A stretch of 51,218 nucleotides of DNA from an uncultured Prevotellaceae bacterium (GTDB taxonomy: Bacteria; Bacteroidota; Bacteroidia; Bacteroidales; Bacteroidaceae): the NCBI GenBank assembly GCA_900315075.1, contig OMXV01000037.1, positions 1-51,218 of the forward strand. Reading direction: 5' to 3'. A program made the translations under genes and the position numbers. Positions 16,886 to 25,712 of the stretch are shown here, in pieces; the first letter of the stretch is position 1; each line of letters starts with the position of its first letter. Below the pieces are notes generated by a model, which saw only the letters and a program-made list of their open reading frames with translations, did not search any database and was not told the DNA's origin.

Positions 16886-18013
16886 TTATGAATCGAGTTG
16901 CTCAAGCATGACATTGAGTGCGTTTTCCACCTCGGTGTGCCGTTGTTCGTCAACGGCATCGGCGACCTCTCGCCATGTGTTTAGCAATGTCTCTATTTTT
17001 GATATGCCTGTTCCATCGCAGTCGGTCATTGCCCGCCGCATGGGAAGGATGAAAAGAGGATTTTCGCTGAAGGTATCGGCCAGCCATTCATGCGCCACCT
17101 GCTCGGGAAGTAATGTGGGGTCCCATGCCAGCCGCCCGAAGGCGAACCAGTTGGCCTGCTCAAGATGATTATCATTGGGGCACCAAGATGGCTGGCTGCT
17201 GACGGCGACGTGGGCCACTACATTTCGCTGGCTGCTGTTGAGCATCATGCTACGCCAGACTGTGGCGTGGTAGATGTAGGTTTCATCGATGCCTGTCTGA
17301 CGTTTGTCGGTTGTAACAGGGGTACATCTCAGTGCCGGGATTGTATCGCCTGACTGATAGATGCTGATACAGTATGGTTGGAGTATTGCTGCCAATTCGC
17401 TTACTTTCTCCTGATAATGCTTCGAGGGATGTCGTGGTGGAGTCAATATGATGCCGTTGATACCAATAGAGGCATTGGCACGCGCATAGTCAGCAATACG
17501 ACCTTTTTTCAGGATATCGAATATCGCTTCTTGTCCAGCTATGCTCCTACTCATAAAATAGGGCTTCTGTTGGATTTTATGTGACGGTGGCAACGTGGTA
17601 CACAGGCACACATCGTGTCGCGACTGTGCCCTAAGCAGGAAATAAACACCATAGAGAATACCGCTGGGAGAAGAGGCAGAGACCACAAACTGAAAATCAC
17701 TCTCAGTATCGGTGGTCTCGACCTTCTCAATGCTGAAACAATCTTTTCCTAATGAGTTATCTACTGTATATCTTAGAGTGACGGGCGCTCCCGACCAATT
17801 TTCCATAAGTTCTTTCGCTGCCAACCTCAGTGTTGCGCTATCGCTTTGTGTGGCTTTCGTCTGAATATCAACAGTGAGCGTGACCATGGCTGCCAGCATG
17901 TCGGCTTGAAGACTGTTTCTGAGCCACAGGCTTGAACCGTCTTCTGCCTCCATGCCAACAACACATGTCATCATTAACATGAAAAGTATGAATATGTTTT
18001 TACTCTTTTTCAT
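16886..18013 (-). CDS. Shortened GH67 alpha-glucuronidase-like protein lacking the barrel core
   Basis: GH67 enzymes remove (methyl)glucuronic acid from xylo-oligosaccharides and are usually about 650-730 residues. This protein has 375 residues, a signal peptide (1-23) and an unbroken frame. Residues 25-150 match the GH67 N-terminal domain (ends SPSGILYGVYFLLR). Residues 175-187 carry the family hallmark DYARANASIGING. Residues 284-315 match the start of the C-terminal domain (QANWFAFGRLAWDP), and 343-375 match its last helices (LLNTWREVADAVDEQRHTEV). Between about 220 and 243 the family's roughly 200-residue barrel segment with the three catalytic carboxylates is absent; a second gap falls near 335. 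It should be catalytically dead. It may bind glucuronate-containing ligands, or be a decaying gene. It lies 39 bases after susD. Confidence 0.82.
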   Translation of the reverse strand: MKKSKNIFILFMLMMTCVVGMEAEDGSSLWLRNSLQADMLAAMVTLTVDIQTKATQSDSATLRLAAKELMENWSGAPVTLRYTVDNSLGKDCFSIEKVETTDTESDFQFVVSASSPSGILYGVYFLLRAQSRHDVCLCTTLPPSHKIQQKPYFMSRSIAGQEAIFDILKKGRIADYARANASIGINGIILTPPRHPSKHYQEKVSELAAILQPYCISIYQSGDTIPALRCTPVTTDKRQTGIDETYIYHATVWRSMMLNSSQRNVVAHVAVSSQPSWCPNDNHLEQANWFAFGRLAWDPTLLPEQVAHEWLADTFSENPLFILPMRRAMTDCDGTGISKIETLLNTWREVADAVDEQRHTEVENALNVMLEQLDS

Positions 18014-18052
18014 CAGCTTTTCGTGATTTCGCTCTTCGTGTCCAGAACCAAT

Positions 18053-20050
18053 TTAGTTGCGATAGGCGGGATTTTGGTAATTTTGACGTTCGTCTGCGCT
18101 CATCTCAAAGGCATCGATGGTGCCCTGAGGGATAGGACGCAGATAATACTCGTCGGGGATGGTACGCGTGACCACCTCTGGCGTATGGTCAGTGGCCTTT
18201 GAACCGCAGATGCGATAGGTGCCGGCCTTCTGCTGCCATGTCTGTGTGCGAGTAAGGTCAAACCAACGGTAGCCCTCACCAAACAACTCACGCATACGCT
18301 CGTCGAGTATGTAGTCGAGGGTGATAACCGTAGGGGTTGCTGCTACCAATTCGGCACTGAAGTCGGCTGTGTATGGTTCACAGTAGGCTGTGGTGCCGTT
18401 GACGCGGTGTGTCCATTTACCTGCACGAGCGCGTAGCACACAGATGAGGTCGTAGGCTGTATAGCCTACTTGTGTCGTTGCCCCTTTTACTGCTGCCTCG
18501 GCTGCAAGGAGGTAAAATTCAGAGAACTTGGCGATATTGTAGGGCCGTGCAATGGGACCATTGGGAGAGCCTAATTGCCGTTTGCCATCGCTGGAGAGGG
18601 TCTCAAGTGGATACATTCCCAATTTGTAGCTGCCAGGGAATCGCAGGCGGCTGATACCCTCGGGGTTGATGACATATTCCTTATAACCTTCCAGTGTGCC
18701 TGCTCCCACTTGCAGGTGTTCGCGTGCCTTGGTGGAATAACTGACAGCTGTGCTGGGTTCTTCGTCGAGGAAACGCAACACCACCTCTCCTTGGTAGATA
18801 GGTTCGTTGTTGTTGCCTAAGACATAGTTGATATCGGGGTTGGCACCTATCTCCCAGTTGGCATGATAGACTGTGGTGAAAGTGGCATCATAGCGTGAGT
18901 CCTTCGACTTGTCGGTGAAATTCTCGATAGCATCGATACAGGGTGCCATACGAATCCACGGACGGCCTAACGGCTGGATGGCCTCACGCTGAACAGGGTT
19001 GATCCATGTTCCCTGGTCCGACTTCATTTGAATGTTGGGATAGTTCCAGTTGGCCATCCATCCGGCAAAGTTGTCGGGAGCCGAACCTGAAGCATAACTC
19101 CATGAAGCACCACTTTCCTCCATACCGCTGTACTGGGCACTCTCGGTGGTATGGTCGGCCCATAGCAGGATTTCCTTGTTGCGGTCATTGGTATAGCGTG
19201 TTACATCGTAATAGGTGTCACAGAGTCCGTATGGACCAGGATTTTGGATGGCCTCCACAGCGATGTCGTATGCCTGCTGATAATACCATGCGGGGTCGTG
19301 TCCGTCGGGGTCGTTGCGGCTACACTCGGGATAGGTGGGGATGTTCCTGGGATTTTCCAACCACCAGCCGTAAGTCAGGTATGCCTCGGCCAGAAACTTG
19401 CGTGCCACGGTTTTAGTGACGGCACCTGTGGTGCGTGGCTCATCGGGAAGGTTTTGCACGGCCAGGAGCAAGTCGGGGAAGATGGCTTTGGTATATACCT
19501 CGGTGACAGTGTTTCGCTGTGATGTACGCGAGGGTGTAGCATTAAACTTCAACTCTCCTGAACCAAAGTCGAGGGGCACACCACCAAACATTCGCACAAG
19601 TTGAAAGTAATCGAATGCCCTGAAGAAACGTGCCTCAGAGATTTTTGCCTCGCTGATACCTGCTTCTGTGGCATTTTCGATGATGCCACTCGCTGTGTTG
19701 ATATAGGTGAAGACATTGTTCCACAACACATCGCTGCGGCTGCTGGAAGCAGTAAGCGAGCCAGCACCAGAGAGGTCGGCATCCTTGAAATTGCCGTCGG
19801 CACTCTGGCCGTAGGTGTATTCGTCGGTTCCTGTCTCACAGATGTTGAGATAATAGCCATTGCCATAGATGCTGCGCAGGTGGGCATAAAGGGACGTCAA
19901 TCCGCCATCAATACCCTTTTCTGTCTTGAAGAAACCTGGGTCGTAGATGCTACGGGGCTGCTCGTCGAGGTCTTCTGTGCAACTGGTGAGGTTAGCAAGT
20001 GCAAAACAACAAAGCACGATAGCTATGAGTATTTTATTAATAATTTTCAT
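18053..20050 (-). CDS. SusD/RagB-family glycan-binding lipoprotein
   Basis: SusD proteins sit on the outer membrane as the lid of the SusC channel and bind the glycan. The N-terminus is a lipoprotein signal with lipobox LTSC (Cys24), followed by EDLDEQP, typical of the family. The helical SusD core follows (DVLWNNVFTYINTASGIIEN, ARFFRAFDYFQLVRMFGGVP near residue 140-160). The C-terminal part has the usual features (LDYILDERMRELFGEGYRWFDL and LRPIPQGTIDAF). At 665 residues it is on the large side. It starts 59 bases after the susC stop and is surely in the same operon. The neighbouring CE15 and GH67-like genes point to a xylan-type ligand. Confidence 0.96.
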   Translation of the reverse strand: MKIINKILIAIVLCCFALANLTSCTEDLDEQPRSIYDPGFFKTEKGIDGGLTSLYAHLRSIYGNGYYLNICETGTDEYTYGQSADGNFKDADLSGAGSLTASSSRSDVLWNNVFTYINTASGIIENATEAGISEAKISEARFFRAFDYFQLVRMFGGVPLDFGSGELKFNATPSRTSQRNTVTEVYTKAIFPDLLLAVQNLPDEPRTTGAVTKTVARKFLAEAYLTYGWWLENPRNIPTYPECSRNDPDGHDPAWYYQQAYDIAVEAIQNPGPYGLCDTYYDVTRYTNDRNKEILLWADHTTESAQYSGMEESGASWSYASGSAPDNFAGWMANWNYPNIQMKSDQGTWINPVQREAIQPLGRPWIRMAPCIDAIENFTDKSKDSRYDATFTTVYHANWEIGANPDINYVLGNNNEPIYQGEVVLRFLDEEPSTAVSYSTKAREHLQVGAGTLEGYKEYVINPEGISRLRFPGSYKLGMYPLETLSSDGKRQLGSPNGPIARPYNIAKFSEFYLLAAEAAVKGATTQVGYTAYDLICVLRARAGKWTHRVNGTTAYCEPYTADFSAELVAATPTVITLDYILDERMRELFGEGYRWFDLTRTQTWQQKAGTYRICGSKATDHTPEVVTRTIPDEYYLRPIPQGTIDAFEMSADERQNYQNPAYRN

Positions 20051-20109
20051 GGGAACTAAATTTATTGTTATATGGGATTTGCGACAACGAAATGGTCGCT
20101 TGCAAAGAA

Positions 20110-23100
20110 TCAGAATGTTACATTAACGCCAAATAGGAAGTTTCGTGTGGAGGGGGTGTTATATCCGATGACGGGTATCTTGTGCGCTCCTTTGTAACCG
20201 TCCATCGTCACGGCCATTGTTCCGCCATTGTCGCTCAGTGAGTTGGTCTCGGGGTCAAGTCCACTCTCGTTGTTATAAGGTGAGAAGAACACGAATGGGT
20301 TTTGAACCGTGACATACGCACGCAGGCGATTGACACCAAGGTCTCTGAACAACTTGAGATTCTCAAAATTGTAGCCTAAAGTGATGGTACGGATTTTCAG
20401 ATAGCTGCCGCTGAAATAGCCCAGTGTGGAGCCATAGAGCGGATTGTCGTTGCTGCTCATGCCACCAGGTTTGGGATATTTAGCTCCAGTGTTTTCTTCT
20501 GTCCAGTAATCCACATCGAGTTGTCCGCGACGGCCATTCAGCATGTTAAGGTATCCATTCGAGGAGTGTATCGCCGAGATGAGTTTTCCACCCACCTGGA
20601 ATGCTCCGATAATATTGAGGTCGAAGTTTTTCCAACTCAGTGATGTGTTGAAACCACCCATGAGACTGGGCTCCATATCGATTACCTGTCGGTCGTCGGT
20701 ATTGATTTGTCGTACTGGCTTCCCGTTTTCATCGTACTCACCGGTGTATTCCACCTTTATCATACCGATATTTCCGCCTGGCTCAAGGATTTCCAACAAA
20801 TCTTCTTCACCTGCTTGCCAGAGTCCTATCTTCTTATAATCGTAGATGACATCGATGGGATGCCCGACAAACCAGCGGTTGGCAACGTCTTGTTCTGCTC
20901 CAGAGGCCAGTTCCACAAGTTTGTTGCGGTTGGCATATAGGTTGAGTCCTGCCTCCCAAGTCCATCCTTTGTAATTGTCGAGGATGACGCCATTGACAGA
21001 GAACTCAAATCCCCGGTTGCGCGTTTTTCCCACATTGGCCATGTAACTTCCCACGCCCGAGGTGGGTGGAAGATTGACACTGAGCAACAAATCATGGGTG
21101 TTTTGTATATAATACTCTATCGTACCATAGAGGCGGCCATTGAACAATGAGTAGTCGAGTCCGAAATTCCATGTGGAGGAATACTCCCATCCTAATTCAG
21201 GGTTGGGCAGGGTGGAAACGTAGTAACCCGTAGCCATATTAGAGCCGTAGTTGTAGTATTTCGTACTCAGGGCGCCCAAGGTGCTATATGGTGAGATACT
21301 CTGATTGGATGTTTCGCCATATCCCAGACGGAGTTTCAAATTGTCTATCCACGAGAGCGACTGCATGAAATTCTCATTGGCTATGTTCCATCCTATAGAC
21401 ACTGCAGGATAGGTGTGCCATCTGTGCCCCTTGGCCAAACGTGAGGAGGCATCGCTGCGGAATGCCGCTGAAATCATGTATTTATTGTCGTATGTGTAGA
21501 TGATACGCCCCATCCACGACACCAACATACTGTGCCAATAGTCTTGACTTCCTGGATTGACGGCAAGGTCTTGCTGGGCTGCACCCATCTGGAAATACTG
21601 GAAATACTCGGCTGGGATGTCACGCCCCGACATGTAGTTTTGCTCATACATAGTTTTCTCGGCTGAATATAGGCCAGTGAAATTGAATTGGTGCTTCTCA
21701 TTGAAAGTGCGGTCATAGGAGAGGATGTTCTCGATGGCCCAGTTTTTGGTAATTGTCTGAAGGACAGAGGCCGAGTTGGGCTGGTTGGCATTCGATGAAC
21801 CGATGCCGGTGCCGGTGAAGGTACCGGTCTTGGCGGTGCGATAGTTCAGACCTATATTGATGCGATAGCTCAGTCCTTCCACCCATGGGCATTTCACTTC
21901 GGCAAAGATGGTATTATAGGAGCCTACACCTTTGTTCTCATTGATGTACGACTCATCCAGGTCTTCCAGACGGTCTTTAGTCCACACATACTGTCCTCCG
22001 TCGAGTGGCATATCCACCGTACGTTTGAGTTGGCCATCGGCATCGTAGGGGTCGATCATCGGTGTTTTCGACAGCACGCCATACATTCCCACGTTCATGC
22101 CCGAAGTCTCACGATAGCTGGTATTGGTGGAGAGTCCCAATCGCAGATATTTGCCCAACGACTGGTCGAAATTGCCACGGAGGTTGTAGCGCGTGTAACC
22201 CTGTGTAGGCACAACTGCCTCGTCGTGGTAATAACTGGCTCCGAAACTGTAGCTACCGCCCGTTGTTCCACCGACCACACTTACGTCGTGGCTCTGCGTG
22301 AAACCTGTCTTGAGGAATAAATCCTGCCAGTTGGTGTCCACATTCTCATCTTCATCGAGTGAGTTGGTGTATAATCCGGCATATTCACGCATTTTCATAT
22401 ACTTTTCGGTATTCATCATCGGATATTGATGAAACACCTTCTTTATCCCGGCATAGGCGTTATAACTCACCCTTGTAGGCGAACCTTGCATCCCTTTTGT
22501 GGTGGTGATGATTATCACGCCATTGGCACCACGAGAACCATAGATGGCTGTTGCGGAGGCATCCTTTAAGATGTCCATCGACTTGATGTCGGTGGGATTG
22601 ATGTCGCTGAGATTACCCATGAAGGGTATGCCGTCGAGCACTATCAGGGGGTCGTTGCTGGCATTCAGGGAGCGCTGCCCGCGAATGCGTATCTGCATCT
22701 CGGCACCGGGCTGCGATGATGTCTGTGTCATCTGCACACCAGCAATACGCCCTTGCAGTGCCTGAGCGGCATTGGTGGAAGCGACTTGGTTGAGCTTTTC
22801 GCCACCAATGTTAGCCACAGATCCTGTGACATTTTCCCGACGCTGGGAACCATAACCGATGACCACCACTTCGTTCATACGATGGCTGTCTTCTTTTAGT
22901 ACAATGTTGAGACGGCTGGCTGCTCGCACCTCCTGAGTGATGTAACCCACATACGACACCTCAAGTGTGGCACCACGAGTGACAGTAAGCGAAAAATTAC
23001 CGTCGATATCGGTGACTGTCCCATTGCCACTGCCACCCTTCTCTTTCACCGTGGCACCAATCAGCGGTCCTGAGGCATCGCTGACGTTACCCTCCACCTT

Positions 23101-23223
23101 CATCGTCGGGTCCACCTGGTCGATGTCGGCAGAAGTGGCAAAAGCACTAAAGGGGTACGACAATGCCATGAAAAGACATAGTCCCACACAAATGATTTTA
23201 GTTTTCAATTCTACATTCATCAT
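20110..23223 (-). CDS. SusC/RagA-family TonB-dependent outer-membrane transporter
   Basis: This 1037-residue protein is the outer-membrane channel that imports oligosaccharides with energy from TonB. It shows a signal peptide, a CarboxypepD_reg-like domain (VEGNVSDASGPLIGATV ... DIDGNFSLTV, about 43-115), a plug domain (MNEVVVIGYG, then ALQGRIAGVQ, DPLIVLDGIPF and the SusC-type SMDILKDASATAIYGSRGANG, about 115-235), and a long beta-barrel to the C-terminal Phe (NFLFGVNVTF). The first two codons are both ATG (23223 and 23220), and either may be the start. It is the first gene of the PUL operon, and a -7 box with no clear -33 box lies upstream. It is divergent from the htrA gene. Confidence 0.97.
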   Translation of the reverse strand: MMNVELKTKIICVGLCLFMALSYPFSAFATSADIDQVDPTMKVEGNVSDASGPLIGATVKEKGGSGNGTVTDIDGNFSLTVTRGATLEVSYVGYITQEVRAASRLNIVLKEDSHRMNEVVVIGYGSQRRENVTGSVANIGGEKLNQVASTNAAQALQGRIAGVQMTQTSSQPGAEMQIRIRGQRSLNASNDPLIVLDGIPFMGNLSDINPTDIKSMDILKDASATAIYGSRGANGVIIITTTKGMQGSPTRVSYNAYAGIKKVFHQYPMMNTEKYMKMREYAGLYTNSLDEDENVDTNWQDLFLKTGFTQSHDVSVVGGTTGGSYSFGASYYHDEAVVPTQGYTRYNLRGNFDQSLGKYLRLGLSTNTSYRETSGMNVGMYGVLSKTPMIDPYDADGQLKRTVDMPLDGGQYVWTKDRLEDLDESYINENKGVGSYNTIFAEVKCPWVEGLSYRINIGLNYRTAKTGTFTGTGIGSSNANQPNSASVLQTITKNWAIENILSYDRTFNEKHQFNFTGLYSAEKTMYEQNYMSGRDIPAEYFQYFQMGAAQQDLAVNPGSQDYWHSMLVSWMGRIIYTYDNKYMISAAFRSDASSRLAKGHRWHTYPAVSIGWNIANENFMQSLSWIDNLKLRLGYGETSNQSISPYSTLGALSTKYYNYGSNMATGYYVSTLPNPELGWEYSSTWNFGLDYSLFNGRLYGTIEYYIQNTHDLLLSVNLPPTSGVGSYMANVGKTRNRGFEFSVNGVILDNYKGWTWEAGLNLYANRNKLVELASGAEQDVANRWFVGHPIDVIYDYKKIGLWQAGEEDLLEILEPGGNIGMIKVEYTGEYDENGKPVRQINTDDRQVIDMEPSLMGGFNTSLSWKNFDLNIIGAFQVGGKLISAIHSSNGYLNMLNGRRGQLDVDYWTEENTGAKYPKPGGMSSNDNPLYGSTLGYFSGSYLKIRTITLGYNFENLKLFRDLGVNRLRAYVTVQNPFVFFSPYNNESGLDPETNSLSDNGGTMAVTMDGYKGAHKIPVIGYNTPSTRNFLFGVNVTF

Positions 23224-23296
23224 TGCTTATGAATTTAATTAGGTAAATAGGATTTCAAAAACAAATTTCAAATACGTGCGCTAATTGTTTCATTTG

Positions 23297-23304
23297 CAAA
23301 AGTA
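23297..23304 (-). promoter_or_regulatory. -7 box of the susC promoter
   Basis: The - strand reads TACTTTTG (TAnnTTTG), 73 bases before the susC start. At the expected -33 spacing no TTTG or TTG is present, which fits a promoter that needs an activator such as the HTCS protein. Confidence 0.5.
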
Positions 23305-23321
23305 TTGACCGCCATCAACTA

Positions 23322-23416
23322 TCTCATTTCCCTACGTCTCAAATCTGTTTTTGATTTGCTCATAAATGATATATTTGACTTTTTCCCCATTATGATGAGA
23401 CATTTTTTATGAGACA
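23322..23416. promoter_or_regulatory. Candidate HTCS operator, repeated TCTCA motifs
   Basis: TCTCA occurs at 322-326 and 337-341 of the 23-kb block on the + strand, 15 bases apart. ATGAGACA occurs at 23395-23402 and 23409-23416, 14 bases apart, in the opposite orientation. The paired, roughly one-and-a-half-turn spacing just upstream of the susC -7 box suits binding by an AraC-type dimer. This is inference from layout. Confidence 0.35.
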
Positions 23417-23508
23417 ACACATATGTTTGTGCAACTACTTGCCAACTCGTTTACTCGTCAACTAAAAAACTCAATTCACACTTTAGACATTAGTCGCTCA
23501 GGCGGCAA

Positions 23509-23700
23509 GAGTATTCCCTTACCTCTTACCACTTATCTCTTACCCCTTACCACTTACCTCTTACCACTTACCCCTTAACACTTACCCCTAATCTCTTACC
23601 ACTTGCCACTAACCTTTTACCACTTACCACTTACCTCTTACCACTTACCACTAACCTCTTACCACTTGCCACTAACCTCTTACCACTTGTCTTGTTCCAT
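23509..23700 (+). repeat. Tandem CTTACC-type simple repeat
   Basis: About 190 bases consist of irregular units such as CTTACCACTTA, CCTCTTACCACTT and CTAACCTCTTACCACTT. It lies between the divergent susC and htrA promoters and fills most of the otherwise gene-free 23224-23898 region. Related runs occur at 25484-25509 and, in reverse complement, at 34395-34425 and 48170-48255. Confidence 0.8.
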
Positions 23701-23794
23701 CTCTGAAAAAATGTTTAAAAAATGCTTTCTGTCATTATAAAATTGTTAAGGCACGGAATTTGATTGTTAAAAGAGGACAAATATTTGAGGAAAA

Positions 23795-23826
23795 TTGAAG
23801 ATTAACATTTTTTGCACCTATTTTTG
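23795..23826 (+). promoter_or_regulatory. Promoter of the htrA gene
   Basis: A -33 TTG (23795-23797) and a -7 TATTTTTG (23819-23826) are separated by 21 bases, matching the Bacteroidetes housekeeping promoter. The start codon lies 72 bases downstream. Confidence 0.65.
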
Positions 23827-23898
23827 CATACGGAAATGTGAGGAGGCATTGTTTTTATACGATTGAGACAATAAACAAATATAAAGAATTATTAAGTT

Positions 23899-25353
23899 AT
23901 GAAAAAAATCAGTAGTAACATTCTGAAAATGGCAGTCGTGGCCATTGCCCTCACTGCCACACCAGCCGTCTATGGTATGGACGACACCTTTGCAGTTCCA
24001 GTTGGTGGACCGGTTGACTTAACCTACGCAGCCGAGAAAGCGCTACCAGCTGTCGTACATATTAAATATGTACAAAACTCAAAAATCACTACCGTAGAGG
24101 TGGAAGACCCCTTCAGCGACTTCTTCAGCGACCCCTTTGGCTTCTTTGGCAACCCTGGTGGCGGTGAAAAACGCAAACAGAAAGTACAAACGCCAAAACG
24201 TGAAGCCAGTGGCTCAGGTGTCATCATCTCTGCCGACGGATATATTGTCACCAACAACCACGTAGTGGAAGGTGCCGACGAACTTACCGTGACACTCAAC
24301 GACAACAGAGAATTCAATGCACGCATCATAGGCACTGACAAAACCACCGACCTGGCACTCATCAAAATCGATGGTAAAGACCTGCCTACACTGCCCATCG
24401 GCGACTCCGAGAAACTGAAGGTGGGTGAATGGGTGATTGCCGTGGGCAACCCCTTCAACCTTAACAACACTGTGACAGCAGGTATCGTCAGCGCTAAAGC
24501 TCGCTCTCTCTATGCCAACGGCGTAGAGTCGTTTATACAAACCGACGCTGCTATCAACGCAGGCAACTCTGGAGGAGCTCTTGTCAACACACAGGGTGAA
24601 CTCGTGGGTATCAACGCCATGCTCTACTCACAGACTGGCAGCTACAGCGGCTATGGATTCGCTATCCCCACCACCATTATGAACAAAGTGGTTGACGACC
24701 TGAAGAAATACGGCACCGTGCAGCGCGCTGTCCTCTCTATTATGGGTATGGACTTACACAACTACATCGACCAGCAGAAAGCAAAAGGCAATGAAGTGGA
24801 CCTCGGAAGCCTTGACGGTATCTATGTAAGCAAAGTGGAAGACGGTGGAGCTGCCGCTGAAGCTGGTATCGTGGAGGGTGACGTCATTGTGGGCATCGAC
24901 GGTAAGAAAATCACCAAAATGGCCGAGTTGAACGAATTCCTCGCCAGCAAGCGCCCAGGCGACAAGGTTCGCATCTCATTCCTACACGAGAAATCAAAGA
25001 AGGAAAAGACCGTCACACTGAAAAATACCCAGGGAAGCACCGAACTGGTGAAATCTGCCGACCTCGACGTCCTCGGAGCCAACTTCAAGGAAATCAGCGA
25101 CGCCCAGAAGAAAGACCTGGAAATCAGCTACGGCCTTGAAATCATCAAAATCAACGACGGCGTGATGAAGAAAGCCGGACTCACCAAGGGATTCATCATT
25201 CAAAAGGTGAACGAAGAGCCTGTCAAGACGCTCGACGACCTCCAAAACATCGTCAAAGAGGCATCTACAAGCAAAGAGCCTGTGCTCTACATCCAAGGCA
25301 TCTACCCCACCGGCAAGAAGAAATACTTCGCCGTCGATTTGAACGAGAAGTAA
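23899..25353 (+). CDS. degP: Do-family periplasmic serine protease HtrA/DegP
   Basis: This 484-residue protease and chaperone degrades misfolded envelope proteins. The signal peptide ends near residue 26 (PAVYG). The trypsin-like domain has the full triad: H121 in TNNHVVEG, D151 in TTDLALIKID, and S224 in AGNSGGAL. A Gly- and Phe-rich loop (DFFSDPFGFFGNPGGG) lies before the first conserved strand, as in the LA loop of the family. Two PDZ domains follow: PDZ1 about residues 285-375 (GIYVSKVEDGGAAAEAGIVEGDVIVGIDG is its core, here given in outline) and PDZ2 about 405-475. The length is normal. It is monocistronic, with its own promoter and no clear terminator downstream. The symbol could equally be htrA. 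Confidence 0.95.
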   Translation: MKKISSNILKMAVVAIALTATPAVYGMDDTFAVPVGGPVDLTYAAEKALPAVVHIKYVQNSKITTVEVEDPFSDFFSDPFGFFGNPGGGEKRKQKVQTPKREASGSGVIISADGYIVTNNHVVEGADELTVTLNDNREFNARIIGTDKTTDLALIKIDGKDLPTLPIGDSEKLKVGEWVIAVGNPFNLNNTVTAGIVSAKARSLYANGVESFIQTDAAINAGNSGGALVNTQGELVGINAMLYSQTGSYSGYGFAIPTTIMNKVVDDLKKYGTVQRAVLSIMGMDLHNYIDQQKAKGNEVDLGSLDGIYVSKVEDGGAAAEAGIVEGDVIVGIDGKKITKMAELNEFLASKRPGDKVRISFLHEKSKKEKTVTLKNTQGSTELVKSADLDVLGANFKEISDAQKKDLEISYGLEIIKINDGVMKKAGLTKGFIIQKVNEEPVKTLDDLQNIVKEASTSKEPVLYIQGIYPTGKKKYFAVDLNEK

Positions 25354-25712
25354 ATCTTGGGAGTTTGAACAATACCTAAGTAGACTGAGATTGATTGGGA
25401 TAGAATGGATTGAGATGGATTGAGATAAATTGGGAAGAATCGAGAAGTGTGGAGTTGCTGGGCCAAAGAAGTAGTGGTAATCTCTTACCTCTTACCTCTC
25501 ACCTCTAAAAGAAAGTTGACAAGTTATTTGATACTTCTAACTCCTAACTACTAACTTCTAACTAAAATACATCTCTAAAATCCTCTCACCCCTGAGAAAC
25601 TCCTAACCACTTAAATGTTTACAAAAACAGACAAATCTGCAATTATTTGTGGATTTGTTTGTTTTTTATTCAGAAATGTAGTATTTTTGCATCCACTTAA
25701 TATCTTTACTGC
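25354..25712 (+). other. Intergenic region between htrA and rpoD
   Basis: No gene is visible. It holds a short tandem run of GGATTGAGAT-like units (about 25385-25440), a CTCTTACC-type run (25484-25509), a TAACTCCTAACT-type run (25538-25564) and the rpoD promoter at its end. No terminator hairpin was recognised after htrA. Confidence 0.65.
25658..25689 (+). promoter_or_regulatory. Promoter of rpoD
   Basis: TTTG (25658-25661) and TATTTTTG (25682-25689) are 20 bases apart, a near-ideal Bacteroidetes promoter. It leaves a short leader of about 20 bases before the start codon. Confidence 0.7.

Noticed and set aside
16886-18013. GH67-like gene as a plain frameshifted pseudogene
   Set aside because: No frameshift or internal stop is present and the signal peptide is intact; internal deletions with preserved ends fit better, so it is listed as a gene with lost catalytic core.
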